NCBI GenBank assembly: GCA_029547145.1 | Contig: JAKPPV010000014.1 | Location: 1-50,010, forward strand | Direction: 5' to 3' | Length of the DNA: 50,010 nt | Source of the DNA: Methanobacteriota archaeon | Lineage (GTDB): Archaea; Halobacteriota; Methanomicrobia; Methanomicrobiales; Methanospirillaceae | Shown here: positions 1 to 8,022 of the stretch, piece after piece | How positions within the stretch are numbered: position 1 is the stretch's first letter | Layout: every line of letters starts with the position of its first letter | Program-made: the position numbers and the translations under genes | Notes under the pieces: generated by a model | The model's input: only the letters and a program-made list of their open reading frames with translations | What the model was told of the DNA's origin: nothing | The model's database searches: none

Positions 1-2883
1 TTCTTCGTCTGGGCGGACGGACGGGTCTGCGAGAACATCGAGTTCGTCCGCTGCAAGGCGATCGATGTCGGTTCGACCGGTTTCAACCTGAACGGCATGC
101 GCTCCCCGCGGGTCAACCGGAACATCCGGTTCGAGGACTGCCTGGCACTGCGGTGCGGGAACGAGGGCTCGGGCAAGATCTGGGCAGTGGGGTTCGACTT
201 CCACGAGGGGGCTGACCTGTACGACCTGTACGTCAACAACTGCCGGGCGGAGGACTGCTGGGAGTCCGGGTTCTACTTCGAACCGAACTTTTACAACGGG
301 AACGACCCGAACACCGCGATCCCGGTGCAGGTGAACAGCCGACTCAATAACTGCGTGGCGGTCAACAACGGGTGGCGGAACACCGAGCCGACCCGATTCT
401 ACATGACCGGGTTCTACCTCTCGTGCGGTGTCACCCTCAACAACTGCGTCGCCATCAACAGCCGGAACAACGGTTTCTGGGTCTGGCAGAGCGCGAAGGA
501 CGTCATCCTGAACAACTGCACCGACGACGGGTCCGACAAGTCCTTCCAGGTACGGACCGGGACGAACCTCCGGTTCAATAACTGTGTCTCGAAGAACGCC
601 CGCACGTATGCACTCTATGCGTGGGGGTCGACCGACGTGGTCTTCTCCAACTTCCGGATCATAAACCCCAAGAAGTCGAGCGGTGCCGTCTCCCTCGGGC
701 TCCGCGAGGACCACCCGAACGATCCCTGGCCCGTCCGTGGGTGCACGTTCGACATCCTCCTCACCGGGGCCGATCCGGACACCCTGATCAGATATTACAA
801 CGCCCAGAACAACGTGGTGACGATCAACGGCGACCCGTCCGGTCCGGAGCCCACGACCACGATCACGCCGTTCACGCCCGGACCGACCCTGCCGCCGACG
901 ACGACCGGCAGCCCGACGATCGGGCCGTCTCAGACCCAGGGTCCGCTGCCCGCCGCCGTCGGGAACGGCGTGATCCCCGGGTTGATCGAGTTCGAGGACT
1001 ACGACGACGGCGGTGAGGGGGTTGCGTATCACGACATCACCGCCGAGAACGAGGGCGGTGCCTACCGGCAGGACGGCGTGGACATCGAGTTCAACGAGGG
1101 TGCCGGCAGTTACGTGATCGACTACAACCGTCCGAGCGAGTGGCTCCAGTACACGGTGAATGTGACCACGAGCGGGCTCTACGACGTGTCCTTCAGGGTG
1201 GCGTCGCCGAACTCGGGGACCTCCTGTACGCTCGCGGTCGACGGTTCGCAGGCCGCGACGGTCTCGGTGCCGAAGACCGGTTCCTGGGGGACGTACGTCG
1301 AGGTCAAGAAACAGGTGACGCTCACGAAGGGCAGGCACGTGCTCCGTGTCTCGACGAACGGGTACCACAACCTCGATTCGATGAAGTTCGACCTCGCGGG
1401 GACCGGGTCCACACCGACCGTAACGGCTACCCCGACCGCGACCGTGACACCGGTCCAGACCGTCACCCCGGTGCCGACATCCACATCCACACCGGTTCCG
1501 AGCCTCCCGCTGCCCCAGCAGCCCGGGGCAAATGTCCCGGGCGTGATCGAGGCCGAGAACTTCAACAGCGGCGGTGAGGGCGTTGCGTACCATGACACCA
1601 CCCCGGAGAACGAGGGGAAGGTGTACCGGACCACCGAAGCGGTCGATATCGAGTATGCCACGGCGGAGAAGAGTTACGTCGTCGCCTGGGTACGCCCGGG
1701 CGAGTGGATCCGGTACACGGTCACCGTGGCCCAGGCCGGCGTCTACGATGTCTCGTTCCGCGTCTCGAGCAACCGGGCGGACGGCTCCTTCAAGATGCAG
1801 GTCGACGACAGGGACGTCTGTACCGTGGTCGTGCCGAACACGGGCAGTTATCTCACCTACAACACCGTGGTGCAACAGGTCTCTCTCCCGGCCGGGGTGC
1901 ACACGATCCGGCTCTACTTTAATGGCTACACGAACCTGAACTGGATGAAGTTCCAGATGAACTCGGGTACCGCCCCGACCGCCACCACCCCGGTACCGAC
2001 CACCACGGTGCCGGTCACCACCCCCTCGATCACCCCGACCGGTACCTCGGGCACGCCGACGCCCGTCTCCACGCCGGTCATCCCCCTCCCGCCACCCGTC
2101 CCCATCGTCTACGGCGAGGCCCGTGTCCCCGGGGTGATCGAGGCAGAGGATTACAACAACGGCGGTGACGGCGTCGCCTACTACGACACGACACCGTCCA
2201 ACTTCGGTGGTGTCTACCGGAACGACAACGTGGATATCGAGCTGGCCGAACAGGAGAACAGCCCGGTCGTCTGCTGGATCCGGCCGGGAGAGTGGCTGAA
2301 GTACACGGTGAACGTGGAACGGACGGGCTATTATGACGTCACCTTCCGGGTCTCCAGCCCGAACACCAACTCGCAGATGCATCTGCAGGTGGACGGAGCG
2401 GCAGCGACAACGATCACGGTCCCGAATACAGGGGACTTCCACAAGTACACGAATGTCACCAGGCAGGTGAAGCTGAACGCCGGTCCGCACGTGCTCCGGC
2501 TGGTCTTCAGCGGTTACCAGAACATCAACTACATGTCCTTTGCCTACACGGGGGCGTCCAGCGCCACCCGTGGAGTCGATCCATCCGATGGCCAGCAGGC
2601 AACCCCGACGCCCGCGGTCACCCCGCTCCCGACGGTGAAGGCGACAGAGGTGGTGACGCAGACCCCGATCATGACCGTGACTCCGAAGGAGGTCACCCCG
2701 AAGGCTACAGCGACAGTGACCCCATCGCCGACAACACCGGCCCCGTCGGGTCCGATCACCCCGCAACCGACCGTCTCACCGAAGGTGACCGCGGAAAGGA
2801 CGACCGTCGCAACGCCCGCGCCCGCGGTTCCGACGGTTGCTCTTCCCGGTTCGGTGCCGGCGAACCGCACCGAAGAGCAGTGA
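1..2883 (+). CDS. Secreted beta-helix protein with three CBM6-like modules (5' partial)
   Basis: The reading frame is open from the first base, so the N-terminus and any signal peptide lie outside the window. The first ~270 residues form short repeated units around the motif NNC (for example LNNCVAVN, LNNCVAIN, ILNNCTDD), typical of a right-handed parallel beta-helix as in pectate lyase-like surface proteins. Three similar ~140-residue modules follow, each starting near VIE(A/F)E(D/N) and carrying GGEGVAYHD, RP(G/S)EW and YDVSFRV motifs. These match the CBM6-like carbohydrate-binding fold. Thr/Pro-rich linkers join the modules, and a ~100-residue Thr/Pro-rich tail ends in PANRTEEQ. I see no C-terminal membrane anchor or PGF-CTERM motif, so the protein may be released or held by its sugar-binding modules. 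The beta-helix could be enzymatic or purely structural. A T-run follows the stop codon. Confidence 0.85.
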   Translation, partial: FFVWADGRVCENIEFVRCKAIDVGSTGFNLNGMRSPRVNRNIRFEDCLALRCGNEGSGKIWAVGFDFHEGADLYDLYVNNCRAEDCWESGFYFEPNFYNGNDPNTAIPVQVNSRLNNCVAVNNGWRNTEPTRFYMTGFYLSCGVTLNNCVAINSRNNGFWVWQSAKDVILNNCTDDGSDKSFQVRTGTNLRFNNCVSKNARTYALYAWGSTDVVFSNFRIINPKKSSGAVSLGLREDHPNDPWPVRGCTFDILLTGADPDTLIRYYNAQNNVVTINGDPSGPEPTTTITPFTPGPTLPPTTTGSPTIGPSQTQGPLPAAVGNGVIPGLIEFEDYDDGGEGVAYHDITAENEGGAYRQDGVDIEFNEGAGSYVIDYNRPSEWLQYTVNVTTSGLYDVSFRVASPNSGTSCTLAVDGSQAATVSVPKTGSWGTYVEVKKQVTLTKGRHVLRVSTNGYHNLDSMKFDLAGTGSTPTVTATPTATVTPVQTVTPVPTSTSTPVPSLPLPQQPGANVPGVIEAENFNSGGEGVAYHDTTPENEGKVYRTTEAVDIEYATAEKSYVVAWVRPGEWIRYTVTVAQAGVYDVSFRVSSNRADGSFKMQVDDRDVCTVVVPNTGSYLTYNTVVQQVSLPAGVHTIRLYFNGYTNLNWMKFQMNSGTAPTATTPVPTTTVPVTTPSITPTGTSGTPTPVSTPVIPLPPPVPIVYGEARVPGVIEAEDYNNGGDGVAYYDTTPSNFGGVYRNDNVDIELAEQENSPVVCWIRPGEWLKYTVNVERTGYYDVTFRVSSPNTNSQMHLQVDGAAATTITVPNTGDFHKYTNVTRQVKLNAGPHVLRLVFSGYQNINYMSFAYTGASSATRGVDPSDGQQATPTPAVTPLPTVKATEVVTQTPIMTVTPKEVTPKATATVTPSPTTPAPSGPITPQPTVSPKVTAERTTVATPAPAVPTVALPGSVPANRTEEQ
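961..2556 (+). repeat. Three tandem CBM6-like module repeats within the beta-helix protein
   Basis: Three homologous segments lie at about 961-1407, 1528-1965 and 2115-2556. Each has the order VIExE, GG(E/D)GVAY, VDIE, (G/S)EW, YDV(S/T)FRV, a Val-Asp-Gly or equivalent, V-P-(K/N)-T-G and a final Asn-(Leu/Ile)-(Asp/Asn)-(Ser/Trp/Tyr)-Met. They are diverged at protein level, so this is an old internal duplication rather than a recent DNA repeat. Confidence 0.8.
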
Positions 2884-3363
2884 TTGAAGAATCGATCCCA
2901 GCCCCATCGAACCTTTTTCTTCTGCCGGTTCGTGTGACAGCAGTGGTCGACCTTGACCACACGCTCAGGCATCAGGCCAAAGACCGGATCCCGTCCCATC
3001 GCTTCCCGGGTTTCCTGCGCTGTACCAGCGGTATCGATCGACACGGGATGTATCGGGCGGTCCGTCACGATCCGCACCCCGTTCAACGGGATGCCGGGAA
3101 ACGGCCTGAACTGTCGTACGTGATCGCCGGTCGTGGAAACCTGTGCGGCGATCGGGCAGTACGTCCAATCCCGGTCATATGCCTGCCAGGTTCGGGTCCG
3201 GGGGACCGTCTGGCAGGCGTCTCGCCTGCCGCCGTCCCATTCCTCCTCCCCGCACGTATTCTACGAAGCGTCATCAGGGTGACAGCGCCCGCGATCGGAT
3301 CGACTGGAACCGTGGACGGGGCGACGAGAAAAGAACGGGGAGAATCGAACAGGACCCTCAATT
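2884..3363. other. Gap between convergent genes, with overlapping inverted repeats
   Basis: I find no supported gene here. The open frames lack family resemblance and start signals. The gap lies between two 3' ends. It contains a T-run near 2914. It also contains three copies of one short arm: GCCTGCCAG at 3181-3189, CTGGCAGGC at 3210-3218 and CGCCTGCC at 3223-3230. The middle copy can pair with either neighbour but not both. An inverted repeat CTCAATT / AATTGAG (3357-3363 / 3372-3378) surrounds the stop codon of the minus-strand gene. Confidence 0.5.
2911..2922 (+). terminator. T-rich terminator of the beta-helix/CBM gene
   Basis: A pyrimidine tract with five consecutive T (2914-2918) lies about 30 nt after the stop codon. 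Archaeal RNA polymerase terminates at such T-runs without needing a hairpin. Confidence 0.45.
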
Positions 3364-3816
3364 TCAATAGGAATTGAGATTTTCTCGTTCTTCCCCGTGT
3401 TCTTCCCCTGGTCTGTCGACCTCTGCTGCGTAGGGTTTGATGTCGATGACCGGGGTCCCGTCCAGGGCATCGAGCCCCCGGACGGTGAGAACGCCTGCAT
3501 CGACGGAGACGAGGTCGACGAGCGAGAGGGAGACCGGGTTTGGCCGGTCCGGTGAACGGGTCGCAAACACGCCGCGTTCCACCGGATCGTGGGGTGGGAT
3601 CGCTCTGAGCCTGCTCCGGTCGGACCTGTCGAACCAGCACAGGATAAAGAGGTGCTGTTTCTCCTCGATCCGGTACAGCCCGTCATGGAACTTGGGCCTC
3701 ACCACGATCTCGGCGATGGCAGGTGCAAGTCTCCCCTGCCGTGGAGCGTCTCTCCTCTCGCGGTACGGCGAACGCACGTACCCGATGGGGACGAGTTCCA
3801 GGGGTGCCGGGCTCAT
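3364..3816 (-). CDS. trmO: TrmO/TsaA-family tRNA (t6A37) N6-methyltransferase
   Basis: This 150-residue protein belongs to the UPF0066/TsaA/TrmO family, whose characterised bacterial member uses S-adenosylmethionine to methylate t6A at position 37 of tRNA-Thr. The family hallmark GVFATRSPDRPNPVSLS lies at residues 82-98, and the N-terminal IGYVRSPY matches the conserved start of the beta-barrel. The length suits a single-domain member without the C-terminal extension of the E. coli protein. Its start overlaps the stop of the FmdE-like gene by 4 nt, so translation is probably coupled and the gene is the last of a five-gene transporter operon. That context is unusual for a tRNA modification enzyme. 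The family assignment is firm; the in vivo substrate here is an inference. Confidence 0.88.
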   Translation of the reverse strand: MSPAPLELVPIGYVRSPYRERRDAPRQGRLAPAIAEIVVRPKFHDGLYRIEEKQHLFILCWFDRSDRSRLRAIPPHDPVERGVFATRSPDRPNPVSLSLVDLVSVDAGVLTVRGLDALDGTPVIDIKPYAAEVDRPGEEHGEERENLNSY

Positions 3817-4454
3817 GCTCTCCCGGATATCTCACGTGCCTGGGCGCAGGGGATGCAGACCCGTCTGCCGCCCACGACCCGCGTCCGTACATCGGCGACC
3901 GGCTCACCGCACTCCCCGCACACGACGGACGCGAAGATACGTGCCTTTTCCGGTGGTTTTTCGGTTACTTCGCGGATCTCGAGCAGGTCATCCTCGGGCG
4001 CCGCAAGCAGTGAACGCGTCGTTTCCGCCATCATCTCATGGAACCGGGCAATCTCGTCCGGCGTCGCAATCCCCGAAAAGACCTTCTTTCGAAGTTCATC
4101 CATCGCGGACCTCCCCGGTATGTCGGAGTTCCTGACGAGGACCCGGATCGCCCTCCCGCTCTCCCGGGAGAAGAAGGAGAATACGTGTTTTCCGTAGTCC
4201 CGGATGATGAGGTTTCCCTTCCCCGCGGTGCATCCCGTGACCAGCTGGACGGCGTCCACGCTGCACGCATCGGTCTCAGCGATGCAGACGAGTTCCTCGT
4301 CGTAGGGGCGTTTCACCCCCAGCGTCCTCATCGCAGCGGTCGACACGCGGTACCCGGTCGCAAGACCGGGACAGGAGTGCCCGTGAAACCGGACACAGTC
4401 GTCGAAGGTGGGATACGCGGGCCCGTGACGGGCCGCTTCATGGTTCTCGCACAT
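3813..4454 (-). CDS. FmdE-family protein with C-terminal zinc-ribbon-like motif
   Basis: The N-terminal part carries the FmdE signature FHGHSCPGLATGYR (residues 23-36) and continues with DACSVDAVQ and TAGKGNL. The C-terminus has two Cys pairs (C179/C182 and C200/C203) that look like a metal-binding ribbon. FmdE co-purifies with molybdenum formylmethanofuran dehydrogenase in some methanogens, but many homologues lie away from fmd/fwd genes, as here, and their function is unknown. An upstream in-frame ATG at 4469 exists, but I prefer 4454 (213 aa, MCENHE...) because GAGGT lies 8 nt before it. The gene follows the ATPase gene closely and overlaps the TrmO gene by 4 nt. The context suggests metal or metal-cofactor handling linked to the transporter. 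Confidence 0.85.
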   Translation of the reverse strand: MCENHEAARHGPAYPTFDDCVRFHGHSCPGLATGYRVSTAAMRTLGVKRPYDEELVCIAETDACSVDAVQLVTGCTAGKGNLIIRDYGKHVFSFFSRESGRAIRVLVRNSDIPGRSAMDELRKKVFSGIATPDEIARFHEMMAETTRSLLAAPEDDLLEIREVTEKPPEKARIFASVVCGECGEPVADVRTRVVGGRRVCIPCAQAREISGRA

Positions 4455-4478
4455 GTATATATACCTCATTTTTCGTGT

Positions 4479-5255
4479 TCATGCACCCGTCGGGACCGGG
4501 CAACTCGCCGGGACGACGCAGGTCACCCCTCCGAGTTTGCCGATGATGACCGGCAGACCGTAGACCTCCTCGATCGTCTTCGAGGTGATCGTCTCCGGAC
4601 CCCCGTGTGCATGGATACGTCCATCCTTGAGAAAGATGAACCGGTCTGCATACCGGATTGCATGGTTGAGGTCATGCATCGTCATGACGGCAGAGATGCC
4701 GTGCTCGGTGACGATGCGGGCGATCGTCGAGAGGATGGAGACCTGGTTCCTGAGATCGAGGTTGCTCGTCGGTTCGTCGAGGAGGAGGATCCGGGGCTCC
4801 TGCACGAGGGCACGGGCGATTGCCACCTTCTGCAGCTCCCCCCCGCTCATCTCGTCGATGTACGCGAGGCGCAGGTGCTCCATTGAGAGCCTCCGGAAGA
4901 CCGCGTCCACCTTCTTCAGATCCTGTTCGGACAGGTTCCACCCGATGTGGGGCTTCCTGCCCAGGAGCACGGCATCAAACGCGGTGAGCCTTCCGGTCTC
5001 GATCCGCTGGGGAACATACCCGATATTCCGGGCGATCTCGCGCCCCTCCAGCCGGAACAGGTTCTGACCGTCGAGGTAGACGACACCTTCCCTGGGTTGC
5101 AGTATCCTGTTCAGGCATTTTAAGAGCGTGGTCTTTCCCACGCCGTTGGGACCGAGGATGGCGACGATCTCGCAGTGACCGATCGCGAACGCGATCTCGT
5201 GGAGCACCTCCCGGTTCCGGTAGAAGAACGTGAGGTCTTCGATCGAGAGAGTCAT
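4479..5255 (-). CDS. FecE/BtuD-type ABC transporter ATP-binding protein
   Basis: The 258-residue ATPase energises import of an iron-siderophore, haem, cobalamin or oxyanion-like substrate. Walker A is GPNGVGKT (35-42), the Q-loop Gln is near 83, the signature is MSGGELQKV (136-144), Walker B is ILLLDEPT (156-163) and the switch His is in MTMHDLNH (H194). The start overlaps the permease stop by 4 nt. The C-terminal ~25 residues (VTCVVPASCPVPTGA) are richer in Cys and Pro than is usual. Substrate cannot be read from the ATPase; the same family imports Fe complexes, B12 and, in MolBCA-type systems, molybdate or tungstate. Confidence 0.92.
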   Translation of the reverse strand: MTLSIEDLTFFYRNREVLHEIAFAIGHCEIVAILGPNGVGKTTLLKCLNRILQPREGVVYLDGQNLFRLEGREIARNIGYVPQRIETGRLTAFDAVLLGRKPHIGWNLSEQDLKKVDAVFRRLSMEHLRLAYIDEMSGGELQKVAIARALVQEPRILLLDEPTSNLDLRNQVSILSTIARIVTEHGISAVMTMHDLNHAIRYADRFIFLKDGRIHAHGGPETITSKTIEEVYGLPVIIGKLGGVTCVVPASCPVPTGA

Positions 5256-6322
5256 CTCCTGTACCCCCTGAGCAGAAGGTAGATGAATACCGGCGCTCCC
5301 ATGAATGCCGTCAGGACGGCGACAGGAAGGACGTAGGGGGCGACGATCACCCGTGCGACGGTATCGGAAGCGAGCAGAAGGATTCCGCCCATGAGGCAGG
5401 AGCCGGGCATGAGGTACCTCTGGTCATCTCCGATGACACGCCTGACCATGTGGGGGCAGACGAGACCGACGAACCCGATCACGCCCAGGAACGCAACGAT
5501 CACGGCAGAGACGAGGGCTGCAACGACCATTCCGACCAGGCGGACACGCTCGACGTTCACGCCGAGGCCCTTCGCCGTCTCGTCCCCCGCATCGATGGCA
5601 TTGTAGTTCCACCGGTTTGCCACGAAGAAGACGGTTGCGGCGGCGACGATCAGGGACATGAACCCAAGTTCCGGCCAGTTCGCCCGCCCGACGTCGCCGA
5701 ACGTCCAGAAGACGACGGCGGCCAGCTGCGCGTCGCTCGAGAAGTACTGGAGATACATCGTCCCGGCCGTAAAGAGCGAAGATAATGCGACCCCCGCGAG
5801 CACCATGACCTCGGGGGAGGCCCCGCGGACCCGAGAGATGAGGAGGATGACGGCGGTCGCAAGCAGGCAGAAGAGGAACGCCATACCCGTGGTGAGGTAC
5901 GGGTTGTTGATCAGGATGGCGTCCGCGACCCGGGACTGCATCGTGCCGGTGCCGAGCACGATGACGGAGAAGGCTGCCCCGAAGGCCCCCGCGTTCGATA
6001 TCCCGAGGGTGAAGGGGGAACCGAGCGGGTTCCGGAGGATGGACTGCATGGCAACCCCGGCGACGGCGAGCCCGCACCCGGCGGCGATCGCGGTCAGGGC
6101 CTGGGGGAGGCGGATGTTCCAGACGATCGTGTCCCACCTGTGAGAGACGTTCTGCCCGATCAGGGTCAGGAACACGTCGGAGAGCGGGATGGCGACCGCC
6201 CCGACGGAGACGGAGAAGATGAGGAGGAAAAAGAGGATGAGCAGGCCTCCGGTCAGCCAGAGAGCCTTTCTATGGACATAGCCCAGGTAGTCGCCCGGGA
6301 CGTCTCCATCGGCAAAGTGCAT
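5252..6322 (-). CDS. FecCD-family ABC transporter permease
   Basis: This polytopic inner-membrane permease has about ten predicted hydrophobic segments and FecCD/BtuC family features, such as RLPQALTAIAAGCGLAVAG near the first third and FLGVIGFVGLVCPHMVR near the last third. It pairs with the adjacent ATPase and binding lipoprotein. A GTG codon at 6361 could give 369 residues. The ATG at 6322 (356 aa, MHFADGDV...) is better because GAGAGGT precedes it with about 8 nt spacing. The gene follows the binding-protein stop closely and overlaps the ATPase start by 4 nt, so all are one operon. Confidence 0.9.
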   Translation of the reverse strand: MHFADGDVPGDYLGYVHRKALWLTGGLLILFFLLIFSVSVGAVAIPLSDVFLTLIGQNVSHRWDTIVWNIRLPQALTAIAAGCGLAVAGVAMQSILRNPLGSPFTLGISNAGAFGAAFSVIVLGTGTMQSRVADAILINNPYLTTGMAFLFCLLATAVILLISRVRGASPEVMVLAGVALSSLFTAGTMYLQYFSSDAQLAAVVFWTFGDVGRANWPELGFMSLIVAAATVFFVANRWNYNAIDAGDETAKGLGVNVERVRLVGMVVAALVSAVIVAFLGVIGFVGLVCPHMVRRVIGDDQRYLMPGSCLMGGILLLASDTVARVIVAPYVLPVAVLTAFMGAPVFIYLLLRGYRR

Positions 6323-6362
6323 GCACCGTGACCTCTCGCCGTGTTGTGATACCCCGTCCACA

Positions 6363-7532
6363 TCACTCCGAAAGCGAAATCTTACCGAAGCCCTGGTTCC
6401 TGTACTGGCTGTTCAGCTGGGTATAGACCGGTTTCCCGATGAAGAACGAAAAGATCTCGTCGGCCTTTTTCTCCGGGTCGACATCCGCGAACCGGTCCGG
6501 ATAGAGCACTTTCCCGACGAAGTAGGCGTTGGCAAGCACGGTCTCGTAGTTCGTGTTGTAGAAGTTATACGGAAGCACCCCGTAGACCCTCCCCTCTTTG
6601 ACGGCGGATAACCCCTGAAGGGCGGGATCGGTCTTCAGTTCGCCCACTGCCCCCTCGCTGTCCAGCTGCAGCGTCCCCACGTCGATGAAGAGATACTCGG
6701 GATCCCAGTTGACGAGGGCCTCCTTGGCAATATCCGCGTGGGCGGTTCCCATGCCTGCAGCCACGTTCTTCGCGTGAACCCACAGGAACGGCGGGTAGGC
6801 CGGTTCGGTGGAGATGATCCCATGGGCTCCGGAAGCACTCACTCCACCGACGTAGACCCTCTTTTGGTCAGATTCTGGGATACCTGCCGTCCGGTTCTCG
6901 AGGTCGGCCATCGTCGCCTCGATGTAGGTGATGACCTCCTCGGCCCTTGCCTCCTTCCCGGTGGCTTTCCCCATGAGCCGGAGAGCACCAAACATCTCGG
7001 CCTTCTCTGCATCGTTCCGGAGGGAGCCGTACGGGAATGCAACGACCGGGATACCAGTCTTCTCCTGGAGCCTGTCAGCGTCCGCGGCGTTCGTCGCCGA
7101 GGGCTGACCTGTCGTTCCTGTCTTGAAGATCAGTTCGGGGGCGATCGCACTGATCTTCTCGGGGTCGTCCTTGCCCCGGAATTCGCCGATCAGGGGAAGG
7201 CCCTTGAACTGCGAACCGTACGCAAGGGTATAGGGCCTCCCCTCGATCGTCTGGTTCTTCTTCTCGATATCATCGACACCGGCGACAAGGTCCTGACCCC
7301 CGAGGTACACGAGGTAGCGGAGGCAGCCAGAGCCGGAGCAGACGACCTTCTGGGGCGGGAAGGGGATCGTGACTTCTCGTGAAAACCCGTCCGTGAGGGA
7401 GAGGTTCTTTGCCGTGGAGGAAGTCTCCGGGGCTTTCTGCTCCTCCTGTCCCGTTGTGCCTGTGCATCCTGCCACGAATGCAAGGCCGGTGACCAATAAT
7501 ATGGAGAGGATGAAATAGACTGATTTAGTCAT
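6363..7532 (-). CDS. Periplasmic-binding lipoprotein of the FecBCD-type transporter
   Basis: The 389-residue protein starts with MTKSVYFILS and has a hydrophobic segment ending in a lipobox-like LAFVAGC (C23), so it is probably lipid-anchored outside the cell. The mature part is a type III (BtuF/FepB-like) binding fold: a first lobe with QKVVCSGSGCLRYLVYL and PLIGEFRGKDDPEKI, and a second lobe with WDPEYLFIDVG. This subgroup (CSGSG...RPY...GEFRGKDxPE) is common in methanogens and usually annotated as iron-complex binding; I cannot derive the ligand. It is the first gene of the operon and has an AT-rich upstream region with a TATA box and dyads. No strong ribosome binding site precedes the ATG. 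Confidence 0.9.
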   Translation of the reverse strand: MTKSVYFILSILLVTGLAFVAGCTGTTGQEEQKAPETSSTAKNLSLTDGFSREVTIPFPPQKVVCSGSGCLRYLVYLGGQDLVAGVDDIEKKNQTIEGRPYTLAYGSQFKGLPLIGEFRGKDDPEKISAIAPELIFKTGTTGQPSATNAADADRLQEKTGIPVVAFPYGSLRNDAEKAEMFGALRLMGKATGKEARAEEVITYIEATMADLENRTAGIPESDQKRVYVGGVSASGAHGIISTEPAYPPFLWVHAKNVAAGMGTAHADIAKEALVNWDPEYLFIDVGTLQLDSEGAVGELKTDPALQGLSAVKEGRVYGVLPYNFYNTNYETVLANAYFVGKVLYPDRFADVDPEKKADEIFSFFIGKPVYTQLNSQYRNQGFGKISLSE

Positions 7533-7547
7533 ATTAATGAATCTAAA
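7524..7547. promoter_or_regulatory. Possible operator dyad TTTAG-N14-CTAAA at the transporter operon start
   Basis: A perfect 5-nt inverted repeat (TTTAG 7524-7528, CTAAA 7543-7547) spans the start codon region. A further CTAAA copy lies at 7569-7573, next to the TATA box. Position and AT-richness would suit a metal-responsive repressor site, but no regulator gene lies nearby and the arms are short. Confidence 0.25.
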
Positions 7548-8022
7548 TTTTTTACTATTTCAATATAGCTAAACTTATAAGGTGAAAAATGATGCTTATT
7601 AATGTAGAAAATATTAATTTGATCTGATATTTTTTTGGTATAGCACAACATCTTCTGGCAGGCGTCTCTATTTATATCAACCATTCCTGTCGGCTCCGCG
7701 AATTCAACAGCGTCACCCGCAGAACGGCTGCGTTCGTGATCAGGCAGGATACCTGAAGGGATTTTGGGAGAGAGAAGATGGTCCGAAGGCAATCCCAGAC
7801 AGATCCCTCTGTGGGAACGATGAGTTATGGAGAGATCCCCAAAGAATCAGAGCGATTCCTCCCTGACAGGCTGATCAAAACGCCCGGCACACATGCCCGG
7901 GTTGCAGTACCGGAAAAACCACCTGGTTATTCCTGGAAGTCCGACCGGGAGACCTAGTACGTGCAGTTATCGGTGGAGCAGAATCCTGCGAGGTGATGGA
8001 AAATAGAGATCCCAGTGGGTTC
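7533..8022. other. Gene-free AT-rich interval between operon promoter and speD-like gene
   Basis: This ~490-nt stretch holds the AT-rich promoter of the transporter operon (to about 7610), a T7 run at 7630-7636 and a plus-oriented TATA-like CTATTTATATC near 7669-7679 with no gene after it. The rest is the 3' flank of the minus-strand speD-like gene. I see no supported gene. Confidence 0.5.
7575..7580 (-). promoter_or_regulatory. TATA box for the FecBCD/FmdE/TrmO operon
   Basis: TTATAA lies about 45 nt upstream of the binding-protein ATG in a markedly AT-rich stretch. The predicted transcription start would be near 7553, giving a leader of ~20 nt. The motif is palindromic, so direction is inferred from the gene. 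Confidence 0.4.

Noticed and set aside
2880-3377. A 165-codon plus-strand frame after the CBM gene
   Set aside because: It follows a likely terminator, covers inverted repeats, runs antisense into the 3' end of the TrmO-like gene and lacks any recognisable motif.
7529-7792. An 87-codon minus-strand frame overlapping the start of the binding lipoprotein gene
   Set aside because: It runs through the AT-rich promoter of that gene, has no family resemblance and no start signal; it is open by chance.
7533-8022. A cobalamin-type riboswitch upstream of the FecBCD-type operon
   Set aside because: The promoter predicts a leader of about 20 nt, too short for a riboswitch, and the conserved B12-box sequence is not seen.
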